DNA from: Lentisphaera araneosa HTCC2155
GTDB taxonomy: Bacteria; Verrucomicrobiota; Lentisphaeria; Lentisphaerales; Lentisphaeraceae
Reading direction: 5' to 3'
Length of the DNA: 64,000 nt
Assembly (NCBI RefSeq): GCF_000170755.1
Contig: NZ_ABCK01000007.1
Coordinates: forward strand, 1 to 64,000
Shown here: positions 40,620-49,977 of the stretch, in pieces
Layout of the letters: the number at the start of each line of letters is the position of its first letter
How positions within the stretch are numbered: position 1 is the stretch's first letter
Notes under the pieces: model-generated
Databases searched by the model: none
What the model was told of the DNA's origin: nothing
The model's input: the letters and a program-made list of their open reading frames with translations, nothing else
Made by a program: the position numbers and the translations under genes

Positions 40620-42505
40620 TGAGTCAAACCTGCATTAAAACGCAGTTTAATTTTTAATTGGATATCAGGTATAAGTTTGAATGCGGATTTTAACATATCG
40701 CGTTCCAGAGTCGAAAGTTCCTGCGGGTTGATGAAGTTATGGCTGTCTTCGTTTTGTTCTAATAGTTCAATTTGGTGCTGTAAACGGTGGTAGAGGTATA
40801 AGCTCCATGCACGCTGGAGGTTTTGGTTTTCCTCATTCGATAAAATCTCTTTTTGATTAAGCTCATCTAATCGACGGGCCGTTGAAGTGGCATCGAGAGA
40901 AGATTCGAGTGATAAGATGCGAGCGAATTCCACAATAAAATTCATGACGTATTTAATGTCGAGAGAATTTTTATGTTCGCCGCCTTTGGAGACGATAAAA
41001 TTATTAAAAAAACCTAGGGGGGCAGATTGTTGGAGATAGTTATGGCTAAGGGCAGAAAAGAGTTTATGAGTACTGGGACATAGGTCAGCTAATAGGTGAG
41101 AGCGCAGCTTTTGAGAAAGTTGACCCTTGCCAAAGACGTGGCGAAAATCAAAGAATATTTGCGCATTCAAGAGATTTTCTTTGAAAGGTTTTTCGACCCA
41201 TCTGCTAAAGTTACTTTTCCAAATTTTGAGAGGCTGGCACCACTGATCATTTTCTGCCATGATACGACCTTTGCAATAGATGTAGCCTGCACTATCGAGT
41301 TGACTACAAACAAGGCTCGCAAAATTTTGGAACCAAGAATGAACCTTGGGGTCATCACAATCTTCGTAGATGAGGGCGTTATCTTGATCCCCAGACAGAG
41401 TTTGTTCTAGGCGACCTTCGCTTCCTAAAACGAGGAAGTCAAAATCGACGGGAGCTTCACCTGTAGTCTTCAAGGTTTCCTTTATGGTGCACCGCATAAT
41501 AGCGTCATTAACACGGGAGATGTATTGAACAGTATTGAGGGGAGAATAACCTTGGAGTAATAAATCATTAACGACTTGAGGGAGTTTGTTTTTGATTTCT
41601 CGAGTTTCGTTAACAGTTTTGCATTGGCGAATTTTATATATAAAATCAAGTGGAGAGCCACTTTGGACCTGAGGTAAATCAAGAGCAGACAAAACCGCAC
41701 TCACTTCTCCATCTGAATTAATCCCAGGTAAGTGAGAAAGTCCATGACGCTCCATTTTTAAGAGAGCCTCGAGAACACTGTAATCATCTTGGATAGTTTT
41801 GACGTTTTTTGTCATGATATCGGAGGCAAAAGTAGAGGAGGGGGGCTGTCCCGCAGCGATGGAGCGACGAATATCACTATCACTGATGACACCTGTGAGC
41901 TTCTGCTCATTCATAACCATACAAAAACCAAAATCTGAATCAGACATAATTTTAGCAACTTCACTTAGGCTATGGTGTTCTTGGCAAAAATTTAAAGGTC
42001 GTTTACAAGCCGTCTTCATGCTTACCTGCATAAAGCCTTCTTGATTGCGGTTACCGCGATTTCGCATTTGTGAACAGGAACGGATAAAATTGGCTTCGTT
42101 TAGTGGATTGAAGAAGTAATCTTCAATATGACTATGAAGTTTGATTAAATCTACGAAATCACTCTTTGGGATGAAGTAGGCAAAGGTGTCCTCTTTGGAT
42201 TTTACACTGCGAAGTGAAATCCCTCCGTTGCGCAAGATGCTGAGTGCGCCATAAACTTCATATTCATTGAGGATGTCATGTTCGATTTCTTCATTGCTTT
42301 CATAGCTGAGCTCGAAGCCCCCCTGCATAATAAAGTAGGCACCATCTAAAGGGCTGAGGGCTTGTTGAAAAATATGCGTGTTTTTGGGGAAGTAAACTAT
42401 TTGGGCTTTCTTTGAAATCGCTTGTATATCATCTTCATGCATTCCCTGAAAAGTGGGAACTCGTGAGAAAAATTCAAAGATTTCTTTAAGTTGATTTGAG
42501 GGCAT
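40616..42505 (-). CDS. Cyclic-nucleotide-binding / CBS / DUF294 nucleotidyltransferase protein
   Basis: A 629-residue regulatory protein. Order: cNMP-binding-like domain (about residues 15-130, GAYFIMQGGFELSYE), two CBS domains (about 165-290, FGFCMVMNEQKLTGVISDSDIRRSI and VKTIQDDYSVLEALLKMERHGLSHLPG, in part), then a DUF294/GlnD-like nucleotidyltransferase: DFLVLGSEGRLEQTLSGDQDNAL with the GS...DxD pattern, and a DUF294_C helical tail. Probably transfers a nucleotide in response to small-molecule binding, target unknown. Overlaps the exonuclease gene. Confidence 0.88.
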   Translation of the reverse strand: MPSNQLKEIFEFFSRVPTFQGMHEDDIQAISKKAQIVYFPKNTHIFQQALSPLDGAYFIMQGGFELSYESNEEIEHDILNEYEVYGALSILRNGGISLRSVKSKEDTFAYFIPKSDFVDLIKLHSHIEDYFFNPLNEANFIRSCSQMRNRGNRNQEGFMQVSMKTACKRPLNFCQEHHSLSEVAKIMSDSDFGFCMVMNEQKLTGVISDSDIRRSIAAGQPPSSTFASDIMTKNVKTIQDDYSVLEALLKMERHGLSHLPGINSDGEVSAVLSALDLPQVQSGSPLDFIYKIRQCKTVNETREIKNKLPQVVNDLLLQGYSPLNTVQYISRVNDAIMRCTIKETLKTTGEAPVDFDFLVLGSEGRLEQTLSGDQDNALIYEDCDDPKVHSWFQNFASLVCSQLDSAGYIYCKGRIMAENDQWCQPLKIWKSNFSRWVEKPFKENLLNAQIFFDFRHVFGKGQLSQKLRSHLLADLCPSTHKLFSALSHNYLQQSAPLGFFNNFIVSKGGEHKNSLDIKYVMNFIVEFARILSLESSLDATSTARRLDELNQKEILSNEENQNLQRAWSLYLYHRLQHQIELLEQNEDSHNFINPQELSTLERDMLKSAFKLIPDIQLKIKLRFNAGLTQ

Positions 42506-42703
42506 GAAGTTAAGCTATTTTAATTGTTAGTTATTAATGAAATTAAGTTTTCTCGAAGCTTTTACAAATGAGGAAGTCCCAAGATGGATTATTGTTGATG
42601 TGGTTTTTTATACGGCTGTTTTTGACACGATGAAAAGACAAAGTTCGCTTTCTCTTTCTGTAGTATATATATTGGATAGAATGTGAGACAAGGTTTTTAG
42701 ATA

Positions 42704-45700
42704 ATGATGTATAAAATATTTTTCTTTTTGGCAATCAGTTTGTCAGTGTTTTCTCAAGGGAACTTGGGTTTAAGCAATGAAGAAAAAGAATGGCTAAAGC
42801 AGCATCCCGTTTTGCGCGTAAGTAATGAACTGGATTGGGCTCCGTATGACTTTAATGTTAAGGGAAAGGCTCAAGGTTACAGCGTGGGTTATATTAAACT
42901 ATTAGCTGAACGCTTGGGTGTGGAAGTTGAATTCATCAGTGGTTATTCCTGGAAACAATTATTGAGGATGAGTCGAGAGAAAAAGATCGACATTATACAT
43001 CCTATTAGTTATTCAGAAGAAAGAGAAAAGTTTCTCCATTACACACAAGCCTACCTAGAAACAGTGAACACTTTGGCGATTCGTCAAAACGAGACAAAGA
43101 TTAAAATATTAGGGGATATGAAAGGAAAAACTTTGGCCATGGTCGAAGATTATGTGACCGTTCAGCCTGTTAAAGAAAAATTCCCACAGATCAATTTTAT
43201 CATGGTTAAAACTGCAAAAGATGGTCTCAGGGCCGTTGCTGCAGGTAAGGCGGATGCTTTTATGGAGGAAGTAAACACCATGGACTATTTAATGCATGCC
43301 TATGATATTAAAGGCTTAAAGCTCACAACTCAGTTAGGCTTTCCTGAACAACGTCAAGGGACTCATTATTTAGCCGTACGTAAAGATTGGAAAATTTTAA
43401 AAGATATTCTGCAAAAAGCGATGAATAGTATTAGCGAGGAAGATCGCTACTCTTTGCGGCAGCAATGGTTCTTCGGGAAGCGAAAGTCAGAAGAGCTAAA
43501 GTTTACCGAAAAAGAAAAAACATGGATAGCTAATACACCAGAAATTATGATAGGAATTGATGAGTCCTGGCATGAGTTCGAAGAAGGAGGAAAAGTATAT
43601 AAAGGTTTGTCCAGCGATTATTTAGAACTCATTTCTAAAAAGTCAGGCTTACATTTTAGTTTTGTGAGAAACGACTCATGGGAAAAAACGGTTGGCTATT
43701 TAAAAGAGGAAAAATTACACGCTTTAGACACGGTAGTAAAAACACCTCAGCAACAACAGTATTTAAGTTTCACCAAACCCTATCTCTCTTTCCCCTTTGT
43801 TATTGTGACCGACAAAGAAACGACTTTAATTAGCACTCTTGAGCAAGTAAAAGGTCGTAAAATAACTGTGGTGGGAAATCGCCCTGCACATGAAATTTTG
43901 CGTTATAAGCATAGTGACTTAGAGCTAATTTTAGAAGATGATGTGACCACATCTTTAATAAAGGTATCAAGGGGAGAAGCTTTTGCTTTTGTAGGTAATT
44001 TGGCGGAAGTATCACGCTGTTTAAAAGATCAGAAATTCTCTGATTTAAAAATTTCGGGTGAAGCTCCTTTTCGTTGTGACTTATCTATTGGAGTGCATCA
44101 CGACTACCCTGAGTTAGTGAATATTCTCAACAAATCTATCAGTATGATAAGTGATGCAGAACACAAATCTATCAAAGAGCGTTGGGGTCGTGATCATATG
44201 GGGCAATCTAGGGAGCATGGCTATTTCTGGAGAGTTTTTCTGGTAAGTGTTTTAGTACTATTTGTCGTGTTTATATGGCTTCGTCGACTGTACACACTTA
44301 ACAAGCAATTATTAAGCTCTAATAAGCAGTCACAGGAACTTAAAGAAGAAGCTGAAGCGGCGAATACTGCAAAGTCCGAATTTTTGGCAAATATGAGTCA
44401 TGAAATTCGCACCCCGATGAATGCGATCATTGGTTTAGCGCAGCTGGGCTTGAAGGATAAATCTGGTGAAAAGCACGAAGAGTACCTTTATAAAATTAAG
44501 CAGTCCAGTGAGAATCTACTGACTATCATCAATGATATTTTAGATTTTTCTAAGATTGAAGCAGGTAAAATGACCATGGAGAAAATCCCCTTTAAATTGA
44601 ATGAAGTTTTAGAAAAAGTAGGAGGCACACTGAGAGGTCGCATGACGAATCGTAACGTTGATCTGATTTTTCCTGGCCCCCTTTCCTACAAGTTAGTAGG
44701 TGATCCCCTTCGTCTTGAACAGGTTTTGCTCAACTTGTTAGGCAATGCATTAAAGTATACCCGCAAGGGGCATGTGATCTTATCGGTTGATGAGAAAGAA
44801 CTAAAAGAAGATTCAATTTGTCTTCAGTTTTCAGTGGAAGACACGGGGATTGGTTTAAGTGATACTCAAAGAAATAGACTCTTTCAGCCCTTTGCTCAAG
44901 GGGATACATCGACGACGAGAAAATATGGTGGAACGGGTTTAGGCCTGTCAATTTCCAAAAAAATTGTCAAATATATGGGTGGGGAAATCTGGCTCGATAG
45001 CATGCCGCATAAGGGCAGTGTTTTTTGTTTTACAGCCAATTTTGAAATCCCATTAGAGGACCGAACTAAAACTCGTGATTTTGGGAAAATGGCGGACAAA
45101 AAAGCCGTGTTAATTGAAAGCTCAAAACCTTTACGTGACTCTATTGAGAAGAGTTTGGAAGCGGCTTATATGTCAGTCGATTGCTTTGAATCACCTAGTG
45201 AATATTTTGAGGCGAAAAAAGATGAGAAACAATACCAGCTGATGATTTGCCCTTACCGCAACTGTGGCGATGTCTTCGAAAAAATAGGGATTCCGATCAT
45301 TTATACAGCCCACCCACAGGAAACAATTCACCAATCTTTATCGAGTGATCAGAATATTCTCTTTAAACCGATTTATCCTCAGATCCTTTATTCTTCAATT
45401 AAAGAAATGTTAAGTAACAAAAAAATCGAAACCAATATTGTTCGCCACATGGATAAAAAGACTCAGGTCAAGTTCCAAGATATTGACTTACTTCTTGTCG
45501 ATGATAACAAAATGAATCGCTTTGTCGCTTTAGAAATGTTGGAATGTTTGGACATAGTGACCGATAGCGCTGTGAATGGCCGAGATGCTGTTGAGATGTG
45601 TCAGAAGAAAACCTACGACATCATTTTAATGGATATTCAGATGCCAATTATGGATGGCCTAGAAGCCACTAAAAATATTCGAGTTGGGGGCCTTAATAAG

Positions 45701-46252
45701 GATACTCCCATCATTGCGGTGACCGCAAATGCCTTTGTTGATCAGGGTTACGAGTACTTACACGAAGGAATGAATGATCGTCTCATTAAACCTTTTTATA
45801 ATGAAGACTTACTCTCGGTTTTGGTGAAATGGTTACCGAAAGAAAAGGTGATTAAGAATAGAGCTAGTGAAGGAGAGGACGAACATAAAAACTTTATAGA
45901 GAAGTTTAATTTCAAAAAGATTAATGTGGAAGAGGGGATTCATTACACCAATGATAGTGAAAAGCTTTATGATAAGCTCCTCCATGAATTTGTGAATGAA
46001 TACAGTGATCTGTTGACGACTTTAAATGAGCTCTATCAAAAGCGCAATTTTGGAGACTTAAGTCGTTTAATTCATACCCTCAAGGGGATATCAGCCGTTA
46101 TTGGAGCCAAAGACTTAGCTTTTAGTTGCCAAGTTTTGGAAGAGCATATCAAGGCTGATAAATTAGAAGAGTTCCCAAAAGCGCTGAGTCAGTTTACTAA
46201 ACAATTTACTGATGTGATTGAGGACTTGAGCAATCACGGCTATTTGCCCTAA
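42704..46252 (+). CDS. BvgS/EvgS-like hybrid sensor histidine kinase
   Basis: A 1,182-residue multidomain kinase. Order: signal peptide; two periplasmic SBP_bac_3 sensor domains (about residues 25-255 and 270-500); membrane span about 505-525; coiled linker; HisKA with [18 protein letters not shown], His near residue 567; HATPase_c (about 665-785, [19 protein letters not shown]); a degenerate receiver (about 795-900) without a phospho-Asp; a complete receiver with [15 protein letters not shown] (Asp near 975); HPt with [13 protein letters not shown] (His near 1122). It is a full phosphorelay in one chain. No response regulator gene follows, so the output partner lies elsewhere. The SBP domains suggest sensing of amino acids or similar ligands. 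Confidence 0.93.
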   Translation: MMYKIFFFLAISLSVFSQGNLGLSNEEKEWLKQHPVLRVSNELDWAPYDFNVKGKAQGYSVGYIKLLAERLGVEVEFISGYSWKQLLRMSREKKIDIIHPISYSEEREKFLHYTQAYLETVNTLAIRQNETKIKILGDMKGKTLAMVEDYVTVQPVKEKFPQINFIMVKTAKDGLRAVAAGKADAFMEEVNTMDYLMHAYDIKGLKLTTQLGFPEQRQGTHYLAVRKDWKILKDILQKAMNSISEEDRYSLRQQWFFGKRKSEELKFTEKEKTWIANTPEIMIGIDESWHEFEEGGKVYKGLSSDYLELISKKSGLHFSFVRNDSWEKTVGYLKEEKLHALDTVVKTPQQQQYLSFTKPYLSFPFVIVTDKETTLISTLEQVKGRKITVVGNRPAHEILRYKHSDLELILEDDVTTSLIKVSRGEAFAFVGNLAEVSRCLKDQKFSDLKISGEAPFRCDLSIGVHHDYPELVNILNKSISMISDAEHKSIKERWGRDHMGQSREHGYFWRVFLVSVLVLFVVFIWLRRLYTLNKQLLSSNKQSQELKEEAEAANTAKSEFLANMSHEIRTPMNAIIGLAQLGLKDKSGEKHEEYLYKIKQSSENLLTIINDILDFSKIEAGKMTMEKIPFKLNEVLEKVGGTLRGRMTNRNVDLIFPGPLSYKLVGDPLRLEQVLLNLLGNALKYTRKGHVILSVDEKELKEDSICLQFSVEDTGIGLSDTQRNRLFQPFAQGDTSTTRKYGGTGLGLSISKKIVKYMGGEIWLDSMPHKGSVFCFTANFEIPLEDRTKTRDFGKMADKKAVLIESSKPLRDSIEKSLEAAYMSVDCFESPSEYFEAKKDEKQYQLMICPYRNCGDVFEKIGIPIIYTAHPQETIHQSLSSDQNILFKPIYPQILYSSIKEMLSNKKIETNIVRHMDKKTQVKFQDIDLLLVDDNKMNRFVALEMLECLDIVTDSAVNGRDAVEMCQKKTYDIILMDIQMPIMDGLEATKNIRVGGLNKDTPIIAVTANAFVDQGYEYLHEGMNDRLIKPFYNEDLLSVLVKWLPKEKVIKNRASEGEDEHKNFIEKFNFKKINVEEGIHYTNDSEKLYDKLLHEFVNEYSDLLTTLNELYQKRNFGDLSRLIHTLKGISAVIGAKDLAFSCQVLEEHIKADKLEEFPKALSQFTKQFTDVIEDLSNHGYLP

Positions 46253-46253
46253 G

Positions 46254-46282
46254 CAAAAAAAAGCCCCTCGAAGTGAGGGGCT
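46254..46282 (-). terminator. Bidirectional terminator between the hybrid kinase and khpB genes
   Basis: Stem AGCCCCTC/GAGGGGCT with a five-base loop. The A run at its left edge becomes a T-tract on the minus strand, after khpB, 20 bases past that stop codon; it also ends the plus-strand kinase transcript. Confidence 0.9.
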
Positions 46283-46301
46283 AAAATCAATCTAATCGAG
46301 T

Positions 46302-47147
46302 TTATTGCTTAATAGAAAGCTTAACTCGTTTTTTATCACCAGAAGTACGATTCTCATCGATTTCAGCAATGATTTCTTTGTCGTTTTTGAAGTAGTCGAG
46401 AGCTTTGAAGCAGTCGCCTTCAGTCATTGGTGGTAAGTAAGCATCCTCACCCCATTTCTTCACTTCACGTGAAGAGTTACGACATTCAATCTCTAAGCGA
46501 GAGAGCTTCTTCTTTGGTTCAGCTTTCGGAGCCGGCTTTTCAGTAGCTTCAGCTTTCGGCTCAGCTTCAGCTTTCGGCTCAGCTTCAGCTTTCGGAGCGT
46601 CTTGCTTAGGAGCAGGCTTTTCAGCTGCTTCAGCTTTTGGTTCAGCCTTAGGGGCGGGTTTCTCAGTAGTTTCAGCTTTTGGCTCAGCTTTAGCTTGAGG
46701 AGCACTCTGCTCTTTCTTTTCTTGAGGAGCGGGCTTTTCAGTAGCTTCGTCTTTAGACTCAGCTTTATCCTGAGGGCCGTCTTGCTCACCGTTTTCATTT
46801 TTATTATTGCGGCGGTTATTGTTGTTGCGCTTGTTATTGTTGTTGCGCTTATTACGAGGTCCGCGTTCGCGTTCGCCTCTGTCTTCTTCGCCTACACCTT
46901 TTACATCGATAACGACGTGAGGGTGCTCACCATCTTCACGTTTAAGAACGAGGTTCATGAGGTGTGTAATACTATTGAGGGCAATACCTCTACGTCCGAT
47001 AAGGCGACCTGGGTCTTCGGAAGTTACGTTGAGGACAATGTTTTTACCTGTGTACTTGTGAGCAACTTCAGCCTTTTGGCCGAGGAGTGTAATAATAGTT
47101 TCAAATACGCGTTTAGATTTTTCGCATTCTTGTGTCTTAGTTTCCAT
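46302..47147 (-). CDS. khpB: Jag/KhpB-like RNA-binding protein with long low-complexity linker
   Basis: A 281-residue protein in the usual Jag position next to yidC. Residues about 30-95 form a KH domain with GRLIGRRGIALNSI (GxxG loop). Residues about 95-215 are low complexity: an Asn/Arg run (NNNKRNNNNRRNN), then repeated Ala/Glu/Lys/Pro blocks such as KAEAEPKAEAEPKAEATEKP. The C-terminal 65 residues (LSRLEIECRNSSREVKKWGEDAYLPPMTEGDCF) hold a weak R3H-like fold, the R-x3-H signature not being intact. Jag/KhpB binds RNA with KhpA and affects cell division and envelope. The repeats make the DNA prone to slippage. Confidence 0.82.
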   Translation of the reverse strand: METKTQECEKSKRVFETIITLLGQKAEVAHKYTGKNIVLNVTSEDPGRLIGRRGIALNSITHLMNLVLKREDGEHPHVVIDVKGVGEEDRGERERGPRNKRNNNNKRNNNNRRNNKNENGEQDGPQDKAESKDEATEKPAPQEKKEQSAPQAKAEPKAETTEKPAPKAEPKAEAAEKPAPKQDAPKAEAEPKAEAEPKAEATEKPAPKAEPKKKLSRLEIECRNSSREVKKWGEDAYLPPMTEGDCFKALDYFKNDKEIIAEIDENRTSGDKKRVKLSIKQ

Positions 47148-47159
47148 GATTTCTCCTAA

Positions 47160-49004
47160 TCATTTTGCGGCAGCAGCTGGAGCTGGAGTGCCGTCTGTAG
47201 TCCGGTTGTTGAGTTTGTATTGAATAAGTGTCATGAGCGACTGGAAGCACCAGTAGAGTGTGAGACCAGCAGGCATGCCGTAACAGAAGAACAGCATCAT
47301 AATAGGCATAAACATCATGACTTTTTTCTGAGTTTCATCCGCAGAGGAAGGAGTCATTTTCTGCTGAACGAGCATTAATAGAGCCCAGATAATTACTAGG
47401 GGTCTAATTGGGACACCAGGAATAAAGCCTAGGGTATCGGGCTGCGATAAGTCCGTTATCCATAGGAATTCTACGTGGCGTAATTCAATGGCACTACGAA
47501 GTGCATTAAAAAGGGCGATAAAAATAGGCATTTGTAAGAGCATGGGAAGACAGCCACCAGCGGGGTTGACGCCTTCTTCACGATAGAGGGCCATAACCTT
47601 TTGGTTCATGACTTGTGGGTTGTCTTTGTTCTCTTCGCGAATTTCTTTGATGCGAGGGCCGAGTACAGCCATCTTTTTCATTGATTTGTTACTCTTGTTC
47701 GTTAAACGCCAGAAAAGCAGTTTAACACTGATAGTAAGTAAAATGATGGCGAGGCCAAAGCTATTGACGAAGCCATTGAAGAAGAAGAGTGCTTTGAGAA
47801 TCATTTCTGATAAAAACCCCAACCAAGAAACCTTCATGTTCATGAACATGTTGAGCTGCATGATGCCTTTCTTGTCATTACCGAGATTTTCTAAAACGTG
47901 AATTTCCTGTGGCCCAGCATAGATATCGAGTACGATTTCTTTGGAAGCACCAGGTGCTAAATCAAAGTCAGAGATTTGACCTTCTGCAAAGAGCAAGTCG
48001 TATTTGTCTTGGCTACCGTCTTCATTTTTAGTAGGAGAAATGATCTCTTTCGTTTTGGTTCTTACCGTGGCAAATGAATCTGTGGTATCGGCGATAAAAG
48101 CAAAGTACTGATTCTTAACGGCGATCCAATCGTAGCTGTCGTTATCATCAGGATCTGGCGAGTAGACCATGAAAGGGTCTTTAAGAACGCGTCCTTGATC
48201 TTGAGCTTCTTCAACTTTATCTTGAATATCGCCATCAATGCTAGTTTTGATGTGAGTTTCAATTTTGCGTTCTTTCTTAAGAATCGTATCAATGGCTTGG
48301 TCATTACCAATGGCCTGTTGAGTAAAGAAGCCATGCTCGCCCATTTGAATGGGTTGGATGTAACCGCAGTTGAGGTAGAGGCCACTAACATTTAAAGTTT
48401 TATCGGAAGTATTGATAAGCTTGTGGTTTAAAGCGAAGTGATAATCTTCTTCAAGTTCCCAAGTACTTTGAACAGCAAAACTTTGACCTTCAAAAGTGTA
48501 GGCGGCTTCAGTAATGAGTTTGTCATTTGACTTTTCTTTGACGCGGAGATCAATGAGTTCCCATTTTTCCGCAACCCCAGAGAGGCTAAAGCTGGGCGTA
48601 TTTTTGTCACCAATTTTAACGTTTTGATCTTTTGCACTCGTTGTAAAGTACTCATTGAGTTGAGCATCTTTCAGGCCTTGGCCAGGACGAATATTGAGTG
48701 TGAAATTTTCACCAACACTCAGCGTGTGTAGGGGAAGTTCAGTATTGAGCTCCTTAGGGAGTTCTTCTTTGATTTCAGTCTTGGCAATTTCTTGCTTGGG
48801 CTCAGCAATAGTTTTTTCGTTTGTCGTAGAAGTCGGTGAAACTACATCTGAACTTAGAGCAGTATCCGTATTTTCTTCTACGGGAGCTGCAGCTTGGGGC
48901 TCAATACCAAAAAACTTTTGATTGATTTTATCGTTCTCAGTATTGAGAATGAGGTAAAGCGAAAGACCTAGAATAATTAGCCAGGCTAATCCTTTCTTAT
49001 CCAT
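47160..49004 (-). CDS. yidC: Membrane protein insertase YidC
   Basis: A 614-residue YidC of Gram-negative type: an N-terminal membrane anchor (AWLIILGLSLYLIL), a large periplasmic beta domain (about residues 80-385), then the conserved five-helix insertase core starting with LNMFMNMKVSWLGFLSEMIL. The groove arginine is in SNKSMKKMAVLGPRIKEIR region or nearby R/K residues; GVNPAGGCLPMLLQMPIFIALF is the hallmark stretch, in part. Ends with LTLYWCFQSLMTLIQY. It inserts and folds inner-membrane proteins. The gene lies in the conserved rpmH-rnpA-yidD-yidC-khpB order. Confidence 0.96.
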   Translation of the reverse strand: MDKKGLAWLIILGLSLYLILNTENDKINQKFFGIEPQAAAPVEENTDTALSSDVVSPTSTTNEKTIAEPKQEIAKTEIKEELPKELNTELPLHTLSVGENFTLNIRPGQGLKDAQLNEYFTTSAKDQNVKIGDKNTPSFSLSGVAEKWELIDLRVKEKSNDKLITEAAYTFEGQSFAVQSTWELEEDYHFALNHKLINTSDKTLNVSGLYLNCGYIQPIQMGEHGFFTQQAIGNDQAIDTILKKERKIETHIKTSIDGDIQDKVEEAQDQGRVLKDPFMVYSPDPDDNDSYDWIAVKNQYFAFIADTTDSFATVRTKTKEIISPTKNEDGSQDKYDLLFAEGQISDFDLAPGASKEIVLDIYAGPQEIHVLENLGNDKKGIMQLNMFMNMKVSWLGFLSEMILKALFFFNGFVNSFGLAIILLTISVKLLFWRLTNKSNKSMKKMAVLGPRIKEIREENKDNPQVMNQKVMALYREEGVNPAGGCLPMLLQMPIFIALFNALRSAIELRHVEFLWITDLSQPDTLGFIPGVPIRPLVIIWALLMLVQQKMTPSSADETQKKVMMFMPIMMLFFCYGMPAGLTLYWCFQSLMTLIQYKLNNRTTDGTPAPAAAAK

Positions 49005-49009
49005 AAGAG

Positions 49010-49267
49010 TTATTTCTCTCTTTTTGTCACCTTTTTGTCAGGAACTGGATCATAGTTCGAGCCCTTATAGAAAGGGTGACATTTAAAAATTCTTTTTATC
49101 GTCAAGTAAAAGCCGCGTAAAAAACCATGAGTGCTTAATGCTTGACGGGAGTAGTTCGAACAATTGGGATGAAATCTGCAAACGGGAGGGAAAAGGGGAG
49201 AAAGGCATTTTTGATAAAGCCACACAATTATCATTGCGAAGCGCGCAGCCAAACTTATTTTCTTCAC
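49010..49267 (-). CDS. yidD: Membrane protein insertion efficiency factor YidD
   Basis: An 85-residue YidD with the family core YQKCLSPLFPPVCRFHPNCS and SRQALSTHGFLRGFYLTIKRI, plus conserved CHPFYKGSNYDPVP. An N-terminal amphipathic helix attaches it to the membrane. It overlaps rnpA by four bases and precedes yidC by five. Confidence 0.94.
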   Translation of the reverse strand: MKKISLAARFAMIIVWLYQKCLSPLFPPVCRFHPNCSNYSRQALSTHGFLRGFYLTIKRIFKCHPFYKGSNYDPVPDKKVTKREK

Positions 49268-49659
49268 ACTAATTTGCTTTTGTCGATAAGCTTTAAGAGT
49301 TCTTCCTGTACTTCGATGGAACTCTTACCCGATAAATGGGCCCGGGAAATGATGACAAACCAGCAATTCGGAAGTTTATCCTGAAGGTGACGATAGGCCT
49401 CTCGAATGATTCTCTTAGCTCGGTTTCTCTTTACAGCGTGTTTATGAAACCTTTTACTTACGACAATTCCTAGTCTTCGTTGATCGTCAGGCGCTGGTGC
49501 ATAGCATAAGATAATGGACTTCCCGCGTATGCTTTCAGCATTTTCTCGCATGTAGCGAAATTCATGTCCTTTTACGAGCCTGTGCGATTTTGGAAAACTT
49601 AAGTCAGAACTGAGCGTAACTAAGCTTTTTTTGTGAGAATCTTGAGAGGGTTCAGTCAC
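49264..49659 (-). CDS. rnpA: Ribonuclease P protein component
   Basis: A 131-residue RnpA. Conserved RNA-binding signature HAVKRNRAKRIIREAYR and LGIVVSKRF are present. GTG 49659 is the best start in frame, 16 bases after rpmH; a later start before FPKSHRLVKGHEFRYM is possible because the first 20 residues are not conserved. It completes RNase P, which matures tRNA 5' ends, together with the RNA subunit (not found in the window). Confidence 0.94.
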   Translation of the reverse strand: MTEPSQDSHKKSLVTLSSDLSFPKSHRLVKGHEFRYMRENAESIRGKSIILCYAPAPDDQRRLGIVVSKRFHKHAVKRNRAKRIIREAYRHLQDKLPNCWFVIISRAHLSGKSSIEVQEELLKLIDKSKLV

Positions 49660-49675
49660 CTTTCAGGATGCCAAA

Positions 49676-49813
49676 TTAGGCTTGCGTAAGCTTAGCGCGA
49701 CCCTTGGATCTTCTTCTAGCGATAAGTTTGCGACCACTCTTTGTAGCCATACGAGCGCGGAAACCACACATTCTTTTTCTCTTCAACTTTGAAGGTTGAT
49801 AAGTTCTTTTCAT
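49676..49813 (-). CDS. rpmH: Ribosomal protein L34
   Basis: A 45-residue, very basic protein: [20 protein letters not shown] at the start, then [21 protein letters not shown], an unmistakable L34. It is first in the rpmH-rnpA-yidD-yidC-khpB block. In many bacteria dnaA and oriC lie just upstream of rpmH; here an acyltransferase gene on the same strand is found instead. Confidence 0.98.
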   Translation of the reverse strand: MKRTYQPSKLKRKRMCGFRARMATKSGRKLIARRRSKGRAKLTQA

Positions 49814-49977
49814 TTTATTTTCCTTGTTACATTATAATTAAAAGTGTCTAAACCTAACCGGATTTGAACAATAAAAACCATAGGGTCCAGTTAAGCGAGT
49901 GCTGAATCTAATGCGATATCGCTATTTCATCAAACTGACTAATTGATTTTTCAAAGTAAAAATTTCCCTGGTCATTT

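Noticed and set aside
42543-42734. A 63-codon minus-strand frame before the hybrid kinase
   Set aside because: No recognisable features and it overlaps the kinase start; this is more likely a promoter region.
46602-47159. A 185-codon plus-strand frame over the khpB gene
   Set aside because: It is antisense to the low-complexity region of khpB, and its hydrophobic runs are a by-product of Ala/Glu/Lys/Pro repeats.
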